64,000 nucleotides of DNA from Sediminibacterium salmoneum NBRC 103935 (GCF_000511175.1 NZ_KI866530.1:208547-272546), one strand, 5' to 3'; shown: positions 28,011 to 37,770, numbered from the stretch's first letter. Program-made: numbers and translations. The notes: a model not told the origin generated them from the sequence alone.

Positions 28011-28042
28011 AAAAAGGGCAATACCAGTGTATTGCCCTTTTT
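28011..28042 (+). terminator. Intrinsic terminator of ssb
   Basis: A 13-bp stem (AAAAAGGGCAATA / TATTGCCCTTTTT) with a 6-base loop lies 16 bases after the ssb stop. The stem itself ends in a T run. Confidence 0.88.
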
Positions 28043-28156
28043 CATTTATACCATTCAGTCCCTTTTTTTACAGTTCAGTGTTCATTTTCTACAGTTGAGC
28101 TGTAGCAGGGCAACGTTTATTCATTCACCCTGTTCTTATTGTTTAAACTTCAATAT

Positions 28157-29077
28157 ATGAAAAGTAAACAGTTTTTACAGAAAATGATGGTAGGATTGTC
28201 TTTAATCCTTATGCTAGGTACAAGTTGCAAAAAAGAAGAAACGCCTGCAGCACAAACGATTGCAGACATTGTAAATTCAAATGCCAATTTTAGTGTCTTA
28301 AAAGCTGCGGTTGAAAAAGCCGGTATCGGAAGCACTTTGTCTGGCGGAACCCTGACCGTATTTGCACCCGATAATGCCGCTTTCGCAGCAGCAGGTATTT
28401 CAGCGTCAACCCTACAGTCTTTAACAGCAGCACAGGTTGCCAATATCCTGACCTATCACGTGTTAGGTTCACGCGTAAGTTCTTCGGAAGTTCCTGCCAG
28501 TGATGCAGTAGGTAGTCTTCAGGGACAGAAAATATTTGCTTCCAGAAATGCAAACGGAGTTTTTGTAAATGGTATCAAAGTAAAATCAGCTGATGTTCAG
28601 GCCAGCAATGGAATCATCCACGTAATTGAAAATGTGCTGATGCCACCTACACAAACCATACAACAGATTGCAGCAGGTAATCCTAACTTAAGTTTACTGG
28701 TAGCTGCAGTTTCCAAAGCGGGTTTATTAAATGCAATAGGTGCCGAAGGTAAACTGACTGTATTTGCTCCAACCAACGCAGCATTTAATGCAGCAGGTTT
28801 TAATACAGCAGCTGATATTGATGCAGCATCCACCAGTTTAATTAATACAGTAGTAAGTTATCATGTTATTGGAACCAATGTATTTGCCAGCGATTTAATT
28901 AATGGGGCAACTGCTCCAACATTACAGGGAAGTACTTTAACAATTGGACTAAATCCTCCATCTGTTAAAATTACCACCAGCTCTAATCCAGCATCCAATA
29001 TTATTCTGGAAGGAGGAGTTAATATAGTTGCAACCAATGGGGTTGTACACTTAATTAACCGAGTGTTGCTTCCATAA
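28157..29077 (+). CDS. Lipoprotein with two fasciclin (FAS1) domains
   Basis: A 306-residue surface lipoprotein. The signal MKSKQFLQKMMVGLSLILMLGTSC ends in a lipobox Cys near residue 24. Two FAS1 repeats follow, about 33-165 and 170-306. Each has the H1 motif (TVFAPDNAAFAA and TVFAPTNAAFNA), the YH turn (LTYHVLG and VSYHVIG) and the H2 end (IIHVIENVLMPP and VVHLINRVLLP). FAS1 proteins act in adhesion; the ligand is unknown. The ATG at 28157 is preferred over 28139 because it begins at the signal peptide. Confidence 0.92.
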   Translation: MKSKQFLQKMMVGLSLILMLGTSCKKEETPAAQTIADIVNSNANFSVLKAAVEKAGIGSTLSGGTLTVFAPDNAAFAAAGISASTLQSLTAAQVANILTYHVLGSRVSSSEVPASDAVGSLQGQKIFASRNANGVFVNGIKVKSADVQASNGIIHVIENVLMPPTQTIQQIAAGNPNLSLLVAAVSKAGLLNAIGAEGKLTVFAPTNAAFNAAGFNTAADIDAASTSLINTVVSYHVIGTNVFASDLINGATAPTLQGSTLTIGLNPPSVKITTSSNPASNIILEGGVNIVATNGVVHLINRVLLP

Positions 29078-29098
29078 AAACTTATTATTGCAAAGTTT

Positions 29099-29132
29099 AA
29101 ATAATCCGGCCCCTTCTGCGGCCGGATTATTT
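29099..29132 (+). terminator. Intrinsic terminator of the fasciclin gene
   Basis: A perfect 13-bp stem (AAATAATCCGGCC / GGCCGGATTATTT, 8-base loop) lies 21 bases after the stop, followed by an AT-rich tail. Confidence 0.88.
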
Positions 29133-29208
29133 ATTTATAGCCAGCAATTATATTTTTTTGGCGAATTATTGCAACTTTTTTCTAAAATCCATTGTTTCAG
29201 ACTGAACT

Positions 29209-29961
29209 ATGAAAATACTCGTTGTATCCAGAGACTTAATGATTGTAGAGACCCTCTCCAATTTTATGCAGGAGTATGTACCGGATGAGGTAGTAATTAG
29301 TCAGCTGAATGAACTTTCAGAAGTCAGAGCCAAATGGAAACTGAATTTTGATTTTGATTTGGTTTTTGTAGATATGAATGAACAGAATCTGGAATTCATT
29401 AAGTGGGAATCCGGATTAAAGCTGGAAGTGCCTGTTGTTATAGTAAAAGAGAGCGATGTTAAACTTCCCAATCATTTTTTTAGTATTTATGTAATTGATA
29501 AGCCAGTCAGTTCTGCTGATATGGTTAGGGCCTTACTAAAATTTGAACGTATTAAATATCACTACCCTGAGATAGTGAAAATGCAGGAAAATTCAAGTTT
29601 AGCTAACAGCAGAAAATTATTTAAATCCAGATTTTTGATAAAGCTGGGCTCAAGAATGTTTTTTATAAATACAACTGATATCGCCTGCTTTTTTGTGAGT
29701 GATAAAACAGTATATGTTCTAAATAAAGAAGGCATAAAATATCCAATTGATTTTTCATTGGAAAAATTACAGCAAATTTTAGATCCTCAATATTTTTTTC
29801 GAATCAACCGATACATGATTTGCAATGCAGGGTTTATTAAGGAAATAAAAAAGTATATCAATAGCCGCCTCAAAATTATATTAACAGCAGGTAATTATTC
29901 ATACGAAGCAGTTGTAAGTCGGGAGAGGGTTTATGCCTTTAAAAAGTGGGTTGAGAATTAA
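29209..29961 (+). CDS. LytTR-type regulator with a degenerate receiver domain
   Basis: A 250-residue protein. The N-terminal ~120 residues look like a receiver: an Asp in VFVDMNE (about residue 56) and a Lys in VIDKPVSSADM are kept, but the acidic pair at the first strand is reduced to one Asp (VVSRDLM). The C-terminal LytTR DNA-binding domain (about 140-250) has FLIKLGSRMFFINTTDIACF, FFRINRYMICN and RVYAFKKWVEN. No LytS-type kinase lies nearby, so it is an orphan regulator. Its 3' end overlaps only an upstream alternative start of the next gene. Confidence 0.85.
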   Translation: MKILVVSRDLMIVETLSNFMQEYVPDEVVISQLNELSEVRAKWKLNFDFDLVFVDMNEQNLEFIKWESGLKLEVPVVIVKESDVKLPNHFFSIYVIDKPVSSADMVRALLKFERIKYHYPEIVKMQENSSLANSRKLFKSRFLIKLGSRMFFINTTDIACFFVSDKTVYVLNKEGIKYPIDFSLEKLQQILDPQYFFRINRYMICNAGFIKEIKKYINSRLKIILTAGNYSYEAVVSRERVYAFKKWVEN

Positions 29962-29986
29962 TCATTTTGCTTCGTACATTGCAGGT

Positions 29987-31063
29987 ATGGAAAAGATTAT
30001 CCCTTATTCTCACTTGCTCTCTTTTACGAAAAAAGTATTTCAGCAGATGGGATGTGCTGAGGAAGATGCTGCTGTTGCAGCAGAAGTTTTGCTTTCAGCA
30101 GATTTAAGAGGTATTGACAGTCATGGAGTAGCCAGGTTAAGTGGATACATTCGATTGTGGCAAGCTAAAAGAATTAATCCGACTCCTGCCATTAAAGTAA
30201 TTCATGAAACACCCTCTACGGCTGTAGTGGATGGTGATCAGGGGCTAGGTTTGGTTGTGGCTCCCTATGCAATGAAACTGGCAATGAAAAAGGCGGAGCA
30301 AGTTGGAACAGGATGGGTTTCGGTACAAAATTCCAATCATTTTGGAATTGCAGGATATCATGCCATGATGGCTTTATCGAACGATATGATTGGCATGGCT
30401 ATGACCAATGCCAGCGCACTGGTAGCACCCACTTTCTCCAAGGAAAAAATGTTAGGGACCAATCCTATTGCAGTTGCTATTCCAGCCGGAACTGAACCAG
30501 CTTTTGTTGCTGATTTTGCAACAACAACTGCAGCGAATGGTAAATTGGAAATATTACAAAGAAAGCAACAGCATACACCTGAGGGTTGGGTGCAGGATGA
30601 AAACGGGGAGGCTTCTATTGATGCTAATATTTTGAAGAAAAACGGATCCCTGCTTCCTCTTGGATCCGACAAAACACATGGTAGTCATAAAGGGTATGCG
30701 TTGGGTAGTATTGTTGATATTTTTTCCGCAGTTCTGAGCGGAGCATCTTATGGTCCCTGGGCACCGCCTTTCCCAGCTTATATACCAATGCCTGAAAATA
30801 TGCCGGGAAATGGACTAGGCCATTTTCTTGGTGCCATGCGTATTGATGCTTTCCGTCCTGCAGAAATATTTAAAAGTCATGTGGATAACTGGATAAGACG
30901 TTTTCGTAATGCTGAACCCATTGACCCGTCCATTCCTGTTTTAATTCCTGGCGACCCCGAAAGAATAATAGAAGCTGAAAGGTTGAAAAATGGAATCCCA
31001 CTATTGCCAGTAGTGGTTGAAGATTTAGTAGCTACCGGTGATTTGTTTGGAATTCGTTTGTAG
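29987..31063 (+). CDS. Malate/L-lactate dehydrogenase family oxidoreductase (Ldh2-type)
   Basis: A 358-residue NAD(P)-dependent oxidoreductase of the Ldh2/MDH2/YlbC fold, distinct from classical Rossmann LDH. Signatures include RGIDSHGVARL, VDGDQGLGLVVAPYAM, VQNSNHFGIAGYHAM, GTNPIAVAIPAG and DKTHGSHKGYALG. Members reduce pyruvate, oxaloacetate, ureidoglycolate or similar 2-oxo acids; the substrate is not evident. The start at 29987 (MEKIIPYSHLLSF) is the family-like one; the upstream ATG at 29933 lies inside the LytTR gene. Confidence 0.92.
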   Translation: MEKIIPYSHLLSFTKKVFQQMGCAEEDAAVAAEVLLSADLRGIDSHGVARLSGYIRLWQAKRINPTPAIKVIHETPSTAVVDGDQGLGLVVAPYAMKLAMKKAEQVGTGWVSVQNSNHFGIAGYHAMMALSNDMIGMAMTNASALVAPTFSKEKMLGTNPIAVAIPAGTEPAFVADFATTTAANGKLEILQRKQQHTPEGWVQDENGEASIDANILKKNGSLLPLGSDKTHGSHKGYALGSIVDIFSAVLSGASYGPWAPPFPAYIPMPENMPGNGLGHFLGAMRIDAFRPAEIFKSHVDNWIRRFRNAEPIDPSIPVLIPGDPERIIEAERLKNGIPLLPVVVEDLVATGDLFGIRL

Positions 31064-31083
31064 AATTATTCAATTTCACAATT

Positions 31084-31923
31084 ATGCGTTTACTTGTACC
31101 TCTTATTATTTGGATGGCAATACTCTTTCTTTTGCCTTCTTGTTATTCTGCAAAAAAACATCACTTTGATTCTTTCTCAGTTTTAAGTAAAGCAGAATGG
31201 GATTCTATTTTCCCCCATATTAATGGTGGGGACAGTGTCGCTATACCTTTCTATACCTATGAAGCTTTTGTTGCAGCTACAAAACGTTTTCCGGAATTCC
31301 TATCCAGTACAACAGCGGATATTCAGCGAAGAGAACTTGCTGCATTTCTGGCAACCATCTCGCATGAAACAGGTGGCGGAAGTGAAATGGATATGAATAG
31401 TTTTTATGATTTTGGGTTGTACTATAAAGAAGAGTTGACTTGTTTAAATGGATGTGACCATTACAGCGATACAACTCATCCTTATTATCCACCCGTTAAA
31501 GGCAAATCCTATCATGGCAGAGGGCCCATTCAATTGAGCTGGAATTATAATTATGGATTATTTAGTGAGCAGGTCTTAGGCAATAAAGATAGTTTGTTAA
31601 AGAATCCTGAATTGTTGGTAAAGAATGCTGAGTTGAGTTTTGCTTCTGCCATCTGGTTCTGGATTACACCACAAGACCCCAAACCCTCCTGTCACGAAGT
31701 GATGGCCGGCAAATGGATTCCTACAAAGCAGGATTCCCTTGCGGGCAGAAGACCTGGTTTTGGGGCAGTCATGAATATTGTAAACGGTGGACTGGAATGC
31801 GGGGGAGTCGTTTCCGGCAGAAACAAATTCAGGTTGCAATATTATCTTGCTTTTTGTAAAAAGCTGGGAGTGGATCCCGGAGAGAATCTGGGTTGTGAAA
31901 CTCAAAAGCCGTATGGCATGTGA
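31084..31923 (+). CDS. GH19-family chitinase-like lipoprotein
   Basis: A 279-residue exported glycosidase. A hydrophobic N-terminus ends in LPSC (possible lipobox, Cys20, with an atypical Pro). The GH19 catalytic acid/base pair is Glu95 (TISHETGGG) and Glu117 (GLYYKEEL), 22 residues apart as in plant chitinases, followed by SYHGRGPIQLSWNYNYG at 142-158. GH19 enzymes cleave chitin by inversion; some bacterial members act on peptidoglycan. It lies 20 bases after the Ldh2-type gene and 40 before the aspartokinase. Confidence 0.9.
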   Translation: MRLLVPLIIWMAILFLLPSCYSAKKHHFDSFSVLSKAEWDSIFPHINGGDSVAIPFYTYEAFVAATKRFPEFLSSTTADIQRRELAAFLATISHETGGGSEMDMNSFYDFGLYYKEELTCLNGCDHYSDTTHPYYPPVKGKSYHGRGPIQLSWNYNYGLFSEQVLGNKDSLLKNPELLVKNAELSFASAIWFWITPQDPKPSCHEVMAGKWIPTKQDSLAGRRPGFGAVMNIVNGGLECGGVVSGRNKFRLQYYLAFCKKLGVDPGENLGCETQKPYGM

Positions 31924-31963
31924 TTCACTTGTTAGCATTACATTTGCTGTAAATTAGGCAGCA

Positions 31964-33283
31964 ATGAAAATAATGAAATTCGGAGGCACCAGTGTGGGTA
32001 AGCCGGAAAGAATGCACGAAGTAGCAAAATTAATAACCAGGGATTCAGATAATAAAATTGTTGTATTAAGTGCGCTTAGCGGTACAACGAATACGCTGGT
32101 TCAGATTAGTGATTTACTGGCAAAGGGAGAAAGAGAATCAGCCAAGGATACTATTCAGCAATTACACCAACATTATTTGGGGTTTATTAATCAATTGGTT
32201 TCAAAACCAGAGAATCAGGAAAAAGCACGTGTAATAATAGCAGAACATTTTGAATTCCTAAACATCATATTGCGTATCTCTTTCAGTGAAGCCTTGAACA
32301 AGGATATTCTTGCTCAGGGTGAACTAATGAGTACCAAGTTGTTTTCTGTATACTTGTCTGAAATAGGTGTTCAACATGAATTATTTCCCGCATTGGAATT
32401 CATGAGTATTGATGCCAATGAAGAGCCACAGCTTCTTGCAATCAGGAAAAAGCTGAATGATTTACTTGAAAAGCATAAAGGAACAGGTATTTTTATTACC
32501 CAGGGGTATATCTGTAAAAATGCGAAAGGTGAAGTGGATAATTTAAAGCGCGGAGGAAGTGATTATACTGCATCATTAATTGCAGCAGCCTGCAATGCTA
32601 CTGTTTGCGAAATCTGGACTGATATTGACGGGATGCATAATAATGATCCGCGAATAGTAAATAAAACAGTTGCAATTGAGCAATTGAGTTTTGATGAAGC
32701 TGCAGAGCTTGCCTATTTTGGTGCAAAAATTTTACATCCTACCTGTATATGGCCCGCTCAGCAGGAAAATGTTCCTGTAAGATTATTGAATACAATGCAG
32801 CCGGATGCGCCCGGAACCGTTATAACAAAGGAAGCCGGCAGTGTTGGGGTAAAGGCAGTAGCAGCAAAAGATGGCATTACTGCAATTAAAATTAAAAGTA
32901 GCCGGATGTTATTGGCTTATGGTTTCTTGCGTAAAGTTTTTGAAGTGTTTGAAAAGTATAAAACTTCTATTGATATGATTACCACTTCTGAAGTGGCTGT
33001 TTCTGTTACCATTGACTCAGATACCTACTTAAATGAAATTGTAAGGGAACTTGAACCATTTGGAAGCGTAGATGTTGAAAAAGGGCAAACCATTGTATCT
33101 ATCGTTGGAAACGAAATTGCTCAGACCGATCATGTGTTGCAAAAACTCTTTGATTCGCTGAGCGAAGTGCCTACAACAATGGTTAGCTATGGAGGTAGTC
33201 CGCATAATATTTCTTTACTCGTGCCTCAGACCTATAAAACCAAAACCTTGCAGTTGTTGAATACAGGGTTATTTGGTTTGTAA
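31964..33283 (+). CDS. Aspartate kinase (monofunctional)
   Basis: A 439-residue kinase for the first step of the aspartate family pathway (Lys, Met, Thr, diaminopimelate). The start MKIMKFGGTSVGKPERM is diagnostic. The central FITQGYICKNAKGEVDNLKRGGSDYTASLIAAA stretch gives the aspartate and ATP site (seen here in parts), and two ACT regulatory domains follow from ~300. No homoserine dehydrogenase is fused. Which isoform (LysC- or ThrA-type control) cannot be told, so no symbol is given. Confidence 0.95.
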   Translation: MKIMKFGGTSVGKPERMHEVAKLITRDSDNKIVVLSALSGTTNTLVQISDLLAKGERESAKDTIQQLHQHYLGFINQLVSKPENQEKARVIIAEHFEFLNIILRISFSEALNKDILAQGELMSTKLFSVYLSEIGVQHELFPALEFMSIDANEEPQLLAIRKKLNDLLEKHKGTGIFITQGYICKNAKGEVDNLKRGGSDYTASLIAAACNATVCEIWTDIDGMHNNDPRIVNKTVAIEQLSFDEAAELAYFGAKILHPTCIWPAQQENVPVRLLNTMQPDAPGTVITKEAGSVGVKAVAAKDGITAIKIKSSRMLLAYGFLRKVFEVFEKYKTSIDMITTSEVAVSVTIDSDTYLNEIVRELEPFGSVDVEKGQTIVSIVGNEIAQTDHVLQKLFDSLSEVPTTMVSYGGSPHNISLLVPQTYKTKTLQLLNTGLFGL

Positions 33284-33294
33284 AAAATAGCATC

Positions 33295-34428
33295 ATGTTA
33301 AAAAAAATCCTTTTAATTGTTCTCTGGATAGCATTTGCACAGCTTGTACAAGCCCAGAGAACAATTTCAGGAAAAATCATTGATGTTAATACCAAGCAGG
33401 CACTGGCTTCTGCCAGTGTTTTTCTTGCGAATACATCTGTGGGTACGAATGCAAATAGTGCAGGTGAATTTAAACTGGAAATAGCTGGCCCCGGTCGCTT
33501 TAACCTGGTTGTTGCTTTGATTGGCTATGAAACTTATGCCACTGAAGTAAGCGTACAGGAAAATATAACCGGAATAAAAATAGAATTGAAGCCCCAAGTT
33601 GCTGAATTAGCGGAAGTAGTTGTTGGGAATTACGATAAAAACGGCTGGGAGAAATGGGGTGAATTTTTTATGGAAATGCTAATTGGCAATACCCCCAATG
33701 CATTGAACTGTAAATTACTAAACAAGGAGGCTGTTAAATTTACTTTCAGCAAAAAAGAAAATATTCTTCGTGCCTTTGCAACTGAGCCCTTACGAATAGA
33801 AAATAATGCATTGGGTTTTGATTTGACCTATTCACTCACCCAATTTGAACACAATTATAAAACCAGAATATTTTATTATCAGGGGTATCCTTTGTTTTCA
33901 GAAAAAAAGCCCAGAAACAACAGGCAATATCAAAAATGGATTTCCAATAGAAAGGAAACCTATAAAGGGTCACTAATGCATTTTATGCGAAGCCTGTTTC
34001 GAAACAAGATTATTGAGGAGGGTTTTGAAATAAAGAAGATAATAAAGCAGAAAACATCAAGTGCATCTATTAAAATAAATGGTTTGCCATTGGAAGAAGA
34101 AATTGATGTGTTGATTGATAAACCATTAACTGGTGACAGCATTGCCTTTGCAATTGATGACAATACAGCCGGACTGCAGTTCAAGGATTATCTCCAGATT
34201 GTATACAAAAACAAAGTAATGTCGCCTTTGTATGTAAGAACAAAAAGGAATATTGCACTGGGAGATCCAATAACTGCCAAATTATTTATGCCTGATGCAA
34301 CTAAAACTTTATCGGTACTAGCCAATGGGAGTTATTTTTTTGGTAGGGATATTCTTACGCTGGACTATTGGGCCTGGTCTGAAAAGTTGTCTAATTTACT
34401 GCCGTTGGAGTACCGTTATCCACAATAA
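33295..34428 (+). CDS. Exported protein with carboxypeptidase-regulatory-like domain
   Basis: A 377-residue exported protein. The signal peptide (1-20, ends VQAQ) is followed by a CarboxypepD_reg-like beta-sandwich (about 22-105) with the hallmark ISGKIIDVNTKQALASASV and LVVALIGYETYAT. The remaining ~270 residues have no named domain, and no TonB receptor barrel follows. In Bacteroidota such proteins sit in the envelope; the function is unknown. It starts 11 bases after the aspartokinase stop. Confidence 0.85.
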   Translation: MLKKILLIVLWIAFAQLVQAQRTISGKIIDVNTKQALASASVFLANTSVGTNANSAGEFKLEIAGPGRFNLVVALIGYETYATEVSVQENITGIKIELKPQVAELAEVVVGNYDKNGWEKWGEFFMEMLIGNTPNALNCKLLNKEAVKFTFSKKENILRAFATEPLRIENNALGFDLTYSLTQFEHNYKTRIFYYQGYPLFSEKKPRNNRQYQKWISNRKETYKGSLMHFMRSLFRNKIIEEGFEIKKIIKQKTSSASIKINGLPLEEEIDVLIDKPLTGDSIAFAIDDNTAGLQFKDYLQIVYKNKVMSPLYVRTKRNIALGDPITAKLFMPDATKTLSVLANGSYFFGRDILTLDYWAWSEKLSNLLPLEYRYPQ

Positions 34429-34519
34429 AAAATTTAATTATTCTGTTAAATTCAGGGTTTAAAACGATTCAATTCCGCATTAACTCCTCCTTGCCGTTGC
34501 TTTTTTGTAAATTGCAATT

Positions 34520-35496
34520 ATGCATCGATTTCTCAAAAATTTAATTGTTCGTAGTGTTTTAAATCCTGACAAGAAAAATAAAGATCAGGAAAGTGTGTAT
34601 AGTGCTTATCAGATTGCAAAAGGGCTCCGAATTTTCAGAGTGACTGTTTTTGCAGGTTTGAAAGATGCTTTACTGATTTGTATTGGAGTGCTTTCTGCAG
34701 CATTGGGTTTAAAAGGGTTCTTATTGACCAATCATTTTATAGATGGTGGGGCAACTGGTATTTCGCTGTTGATTTCTGCATTGTCTGGTGTGCCTGTTGG
34801 CTTACTGATTTTGTTGGTGAATATTCCTTTCCTGATTTTTGCTTATCGGATACTGGGAACACAATTTGCCATTAAATCTGCCATTGCCATTTTATTATTA
34901 TCATTAACGGTTCACTTTATAGAATTCCCGGATATTACAAAAGATAATTTATTGGTTTCGGTATTTGGGGTTTTTTTTTAGGTGCGGGAATAGGGCTATC
35001 TATCAGAGGGGGTGGTGTTTTAGATGGAACTGAAGTATTGGCCATTGCTATTAGCCGTAAATCGGGCATGACAATTGGTGACGTGATTATCATTATAAAT
35101 GTTATCATTTTCTCTACGGCGGCCTATTTTCTATCCATTGAAATTGCCATGTATTCATTGCTGACTTATCTGAGTGCATCCAAAACGCTTGACTTTATTA
35201 TTGAAGGTCTGGAAGAGTATACAGGTGTTACCATTATTTCAGTTCATAATGATGAAGTAAGGGCAATGATCATTAATGTTCTTGGTAGGGGAGTTACGGT
35301 TTACAAAGGAAAGAGGGGATATGGTAAAAGCGGAGATGTTAAAGACATGGATATTGTGTATACCGTTATTACCCGTCTGGAGATTAATAAATTAAATACC
35401 GAATTGGAGAAAATTGATCCTAATGCATTTGTAGTAATGAGTAGTATAAAAGATACAAAGGGGGGAATGATTAAAAGGCGGGGTGTAGGCCATTAA
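34520..35496 (+). pseudogene. YitT-family membrane protein, broken by a one-base frameshift
   Basis: Two frames join to make one YitT protein (~325 residues). The first frame (34520-34981) carries membrane helices and ends GVFF-stop at TAG 34979-34981. The second frame runs from ~34978 to 35496 (LGAGIGLSIRGGGVLDGTEVLAIAISRKSG), continues the membrane domain and contains a C-terminal DUF2179 domain (TIISVHNDEVRAMIINVLGRG). The break lies in nine T (34971-34979); ten T would restore GVFFLGAGIG. Both halves are otherwise intact, so a sequencing error, a recent mutation, or -1 slippage on T-TTT-TTT are all possible. YitT proteins are multi-pass inner-membrane proteins of unknown transport role. 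Confidence 0.82.
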
Positions 35497-35533
35497 CATT
35501 TTTTTGATTAAATTCAGGGGATAATCAGATGAT

Positions 35534-36178
35534 ATGCCCCTTAGACTTAAAAAATTGTTGGAGCTCCTCATTGTTGTAATTGTTCTGTTAAGTTTAATTC
35601 TTCAGTTTTCTGTTATGCTTAAAAATCCTGCAAAGCAGGATTTCCTGAGAATTCTTGTTCAGTTCTTTAGCTATTTCACCATCCTGAGTAATTGTTTGGT
35701 ATTGGTTTATTTTTTGAATCTGATACTAAAGAACGAATCAGTCGGAAAATTCTGGAAGAAGGCTGAAACCGGAACAGCAATTACGGTATATATATCAGTT
35801 GTAGGTATAGTTTATCATGCTATACTTAGTCAATTACATAATCCGGTTGGTCTGGCATTTTGGGCAGATCATGGATTGCATAGTTTTTCGCCAATACTTG
35901 TGATGCTGTATTGGGTTTTATTTACTTCAAAACGCACTGTAGAATATGCAACTATTCCCTACTGGTTAATTTATCCTGCAGTCTATTTCTTATATACTAT
36001 ATTAAGAGGGAGTTTGTCTGGTTTTTATCCATATCCTTTTTTAGATCTGAATAAAATTAGTTTTTTACAGGCGCTGGGAAATAGTTTAATAGTGCTATTG
36101 ATTTTCACCTTTCTCTCCCTGTTGTTGAGTAAAATTGCCAATAAGAGATTTCAAATTTTAAATATGCATTTTAAATGA
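35534..36178 (+). CDS. Pr6Pr-family (six-helix) membrane protein
   Basis: A 214-residue protein with about six membrane helices. The pattern QFFSYFTILSNCLVLVYF, then YHAILSQLHNPVG, HGLHSFSPILVMLYWVLF and GSLSGFYPYPFLD matches the Pr6Pr (FAR-17a/AIG1-like) family. Biochemical role unknown. Its stop overlaps the start of the DUF1801 gene in an ATGA, indicating coupled translation. Confidence 0.82.
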   Translation: MPLRLKKLLELLIVVIVLLSLILQFSVMLKNPAKQDFLRILVQFFSYFTILSNCLVLVYFLNLILKNESVGKFWKKAETGTAITVYISVVGIVYHAILSQLHNPVGLAFWADHGLHSFSPILVMLYWVLFTSKRTVEYATIPYWLIYPAVYFLYTILRGSLSGFYPYPFLDLNKISFLQALGNSLIVLLIFTFLSLLLSKIANKRFQILNMHFK

Positions 36179-36642
36179 CCAGCGATGCCAAAACAGTTAA
36201 GGAATACCTGAAACAGATTCCTGAAGAACAAAAAGAGATGTTCAATCAGCTTCGTGATTGTATTGTAACCAATTTACCTGAAGGATTTGAAGAAGTAATG
36301 AGCTATGGTATGATTGGTTATGTTGTGCCGCATAGTCTGTATAAAGATGGCTATCACTGCAATCCCAAATTGCCCTTGCCATTCATGGCATTGGCAGCGC
36401 AAAAGAATTTTATTGCCCTTTATCATATGGGTATTTACGCCAAGCCAGCCTTATACGATTGGTTTACTAAATCATATCTTTTGGCAACTCCTACAAAATT
36501 AGATATAGGTAAAAGTTGCTTGCGATTTAAAAAAAATGCGAATGTTCCCTATGCGTTAATAGGAGAACTGGTGAAGAAAATGACTCCGGAAGAATGGATT
36601 CAGTTGTATGAAACCCAGTATAAAAATGCCAGAAAGAAATAA
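36175..36642 (+). CDS. DUF1801 domain protein
   Basis: A 155-residue cytoplasmic protein. The N-terminal part, KTVKEYLKQIPEEQKEMFNQLRD, and the central VMSYGMIGYVV and FMALAAQKNFIALYHMGIY stretches are those of DUF1801 (YdhG/YjbR-like fold), a family of unknown biochemical role. KLDIGKSCLRFKK near the end is also typical. It overlaps the Pr6Pr gene by 4 bases and is followed by a terminator shared with queA. Confidence 0.85.
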   Translation: MTSDAKTVKEYLKQIPEEQKEMFNQLRDCIVTNLPEGFEEVMSYGMIGYVVPHSLYKDGYHCNPKLPLPFMALAAQKNFIALYHMGIYAKPALYDWFTKSYLLATPTKLDIGKSCLRFKKNANVPYALIGELVKKMTPEEWIQLYETQYKNARKK

Positions 36643-36648
36643 GTAATA

Positions 36649-36683
36649 AAAAAGCCAGGAATTGTAAAATGTCCTGGCTTTTT
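36649..36683. terminator. Bidirectional intrinsic terminator
   Basis: A 12-bp stem (AAAAAGCCAGGA / TCCTGGCTTTTT, 11-base loop) lies between the convergent DUF1801 gene and queA. A T run follows in either direction. Confidence 0.85.
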
Positions 36684-36720
36684 AAATTGTATTTTCAGCT
36701 TTGTTCTTAAATCGGCTTGA

Positions 36721-37770
36721 TTAAATAATCAAGAGCGCGTCACCATAACTGAAGAATCTGTACTTGTCTTTGATTGCTTTTTTGTAAGCTTCCATTGCTA
36801 AATCATACCCTGCAAATGCGCAGGTCATAATAAGCAAGCTGGTTTTAGGCAGATGAAAATTGGTTACCAGGCTATCTGCAACATTGAAAGTATAAGGAGG
36901 ATGAATAAAGTGGTTAGTCCATCCTTCACTTGGCTTAAGCATTTGTTGAGCAGTAAAACTGCTTTCCATCGCTCTCATTGTAGTGGTGCCGATAGAGCAG
37001 ATTCTTTTGCCATTTTCTTTTGCCTTGTTTACAATAGCGCAGGCTTGTTCGTCAATCTGATAATATTCTGCATCCATTTTATGTTTGCTGAGGTCTTCTA
37101 CTTCAATGGGTCTGAAAGTTCCCAGACCTGTGTGTAAAGTAACTTCTGCAAAACGAATACCCTGTATTTCACATCTTTTAATGAGCTCTTTGCTAAAATG
37201 CAGACCAGCTGTTGGAGCAGCAACAGCACCTTCATGCTTTGCATAGACCGTCTGATATCTTTCCTTGTCTTCTTCGTCAGGTTTGCGTTTAATGTATTTG
37301 GGAAGTGGTGTTTCACCTAAGAACTCAAGCATTTTTTTGAAGCTCTCATCATCATCGTCCCATAGAAAACGGATGGTTCTTCCACGGCTGGTTGTGTTGT
37401 CAATTACTTCTGCAACCAATTCCTCGTTGTCTCCGAAATAGAGTTTGTTCCCGACTCTGATTTTTCTTGCGGGATCAACAATTACATCCCAAAGTCGGTT
37501 TGGCTTATTCAGTTCACGTAAAAGAAAAACTTCAATCTTGGCACCTGTTTTCTCTTTTCTGCCATACATTCTGGCAGGAAAAACCTTGGTGTTGTTTACT
37601 ACAAAAACATCTTTGTCATCATAATAGTCAAGGATGTCTTTGAAATGTCTGTTTTCCATGTGCCCGCTCTTGCGGTCTACCACCATCAGGCGGCTGTCTT
37701 CTCTTTTTTTGGTTGGATTCTGTGCAATTAAGTTTAACGGCAGGTCAAACTTGAACTGGGATAATTTCAT
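36721..37770 (-). CDS. queA: S-adenosylmethionine:tRNA ribosyltransferase-isomerase
   Basis: A 349-residue enzyme that adds the ribosyl part of SAM to preQ1 at tRNA position 34 to form epoxyqueuosine. Signatures: [22 protein letters not shown] at the start (partly shown), [48 protein letters not shown], and [18 protein letters not shown]. Length is normal. It is convergent with the DUF1801 gene and shares its terminator. Confidence 0.97.
   Translation of the reverse strand: MKLSQFKFDLPLNLIAQNPTKKREDSRLMVVDRKSGHMENRHFKDILDYYDDKDVFVVNNTKVFPARMYGRKEKTGAKIEVFLLRELNKPNRLWDVIVDPARKIRVGNKLYFGDNEELVAEVIDNTTSRGRTIRFLWDDDDESFKKMLEFLGETPLPKYIKRKPDEEDKERYQTVYAKHEGAVAAPTAGLHFSKELIKRCEIQGIRFAEVTLHTGLGTFRPIEVEDLSKHKMDAEYYQIDEQACAIVNKAKENGKRICSIGTTTMRAMESSFTAQQMLKPSEGWTNHFIHPPYTFNVADSLVTNFHLPKTSLLIMTCAFAGYDLAMEAYKKAIKDKYRFFSYGDALLII

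Noticed and set aside
34971..34980. Programmed frameshift as the sure explanation for yitT
   Set aside because: The T run is a possible slippage site, but three other genes in the window carry similar single-base indels, so error is more likely; it is kept only as an alternative.
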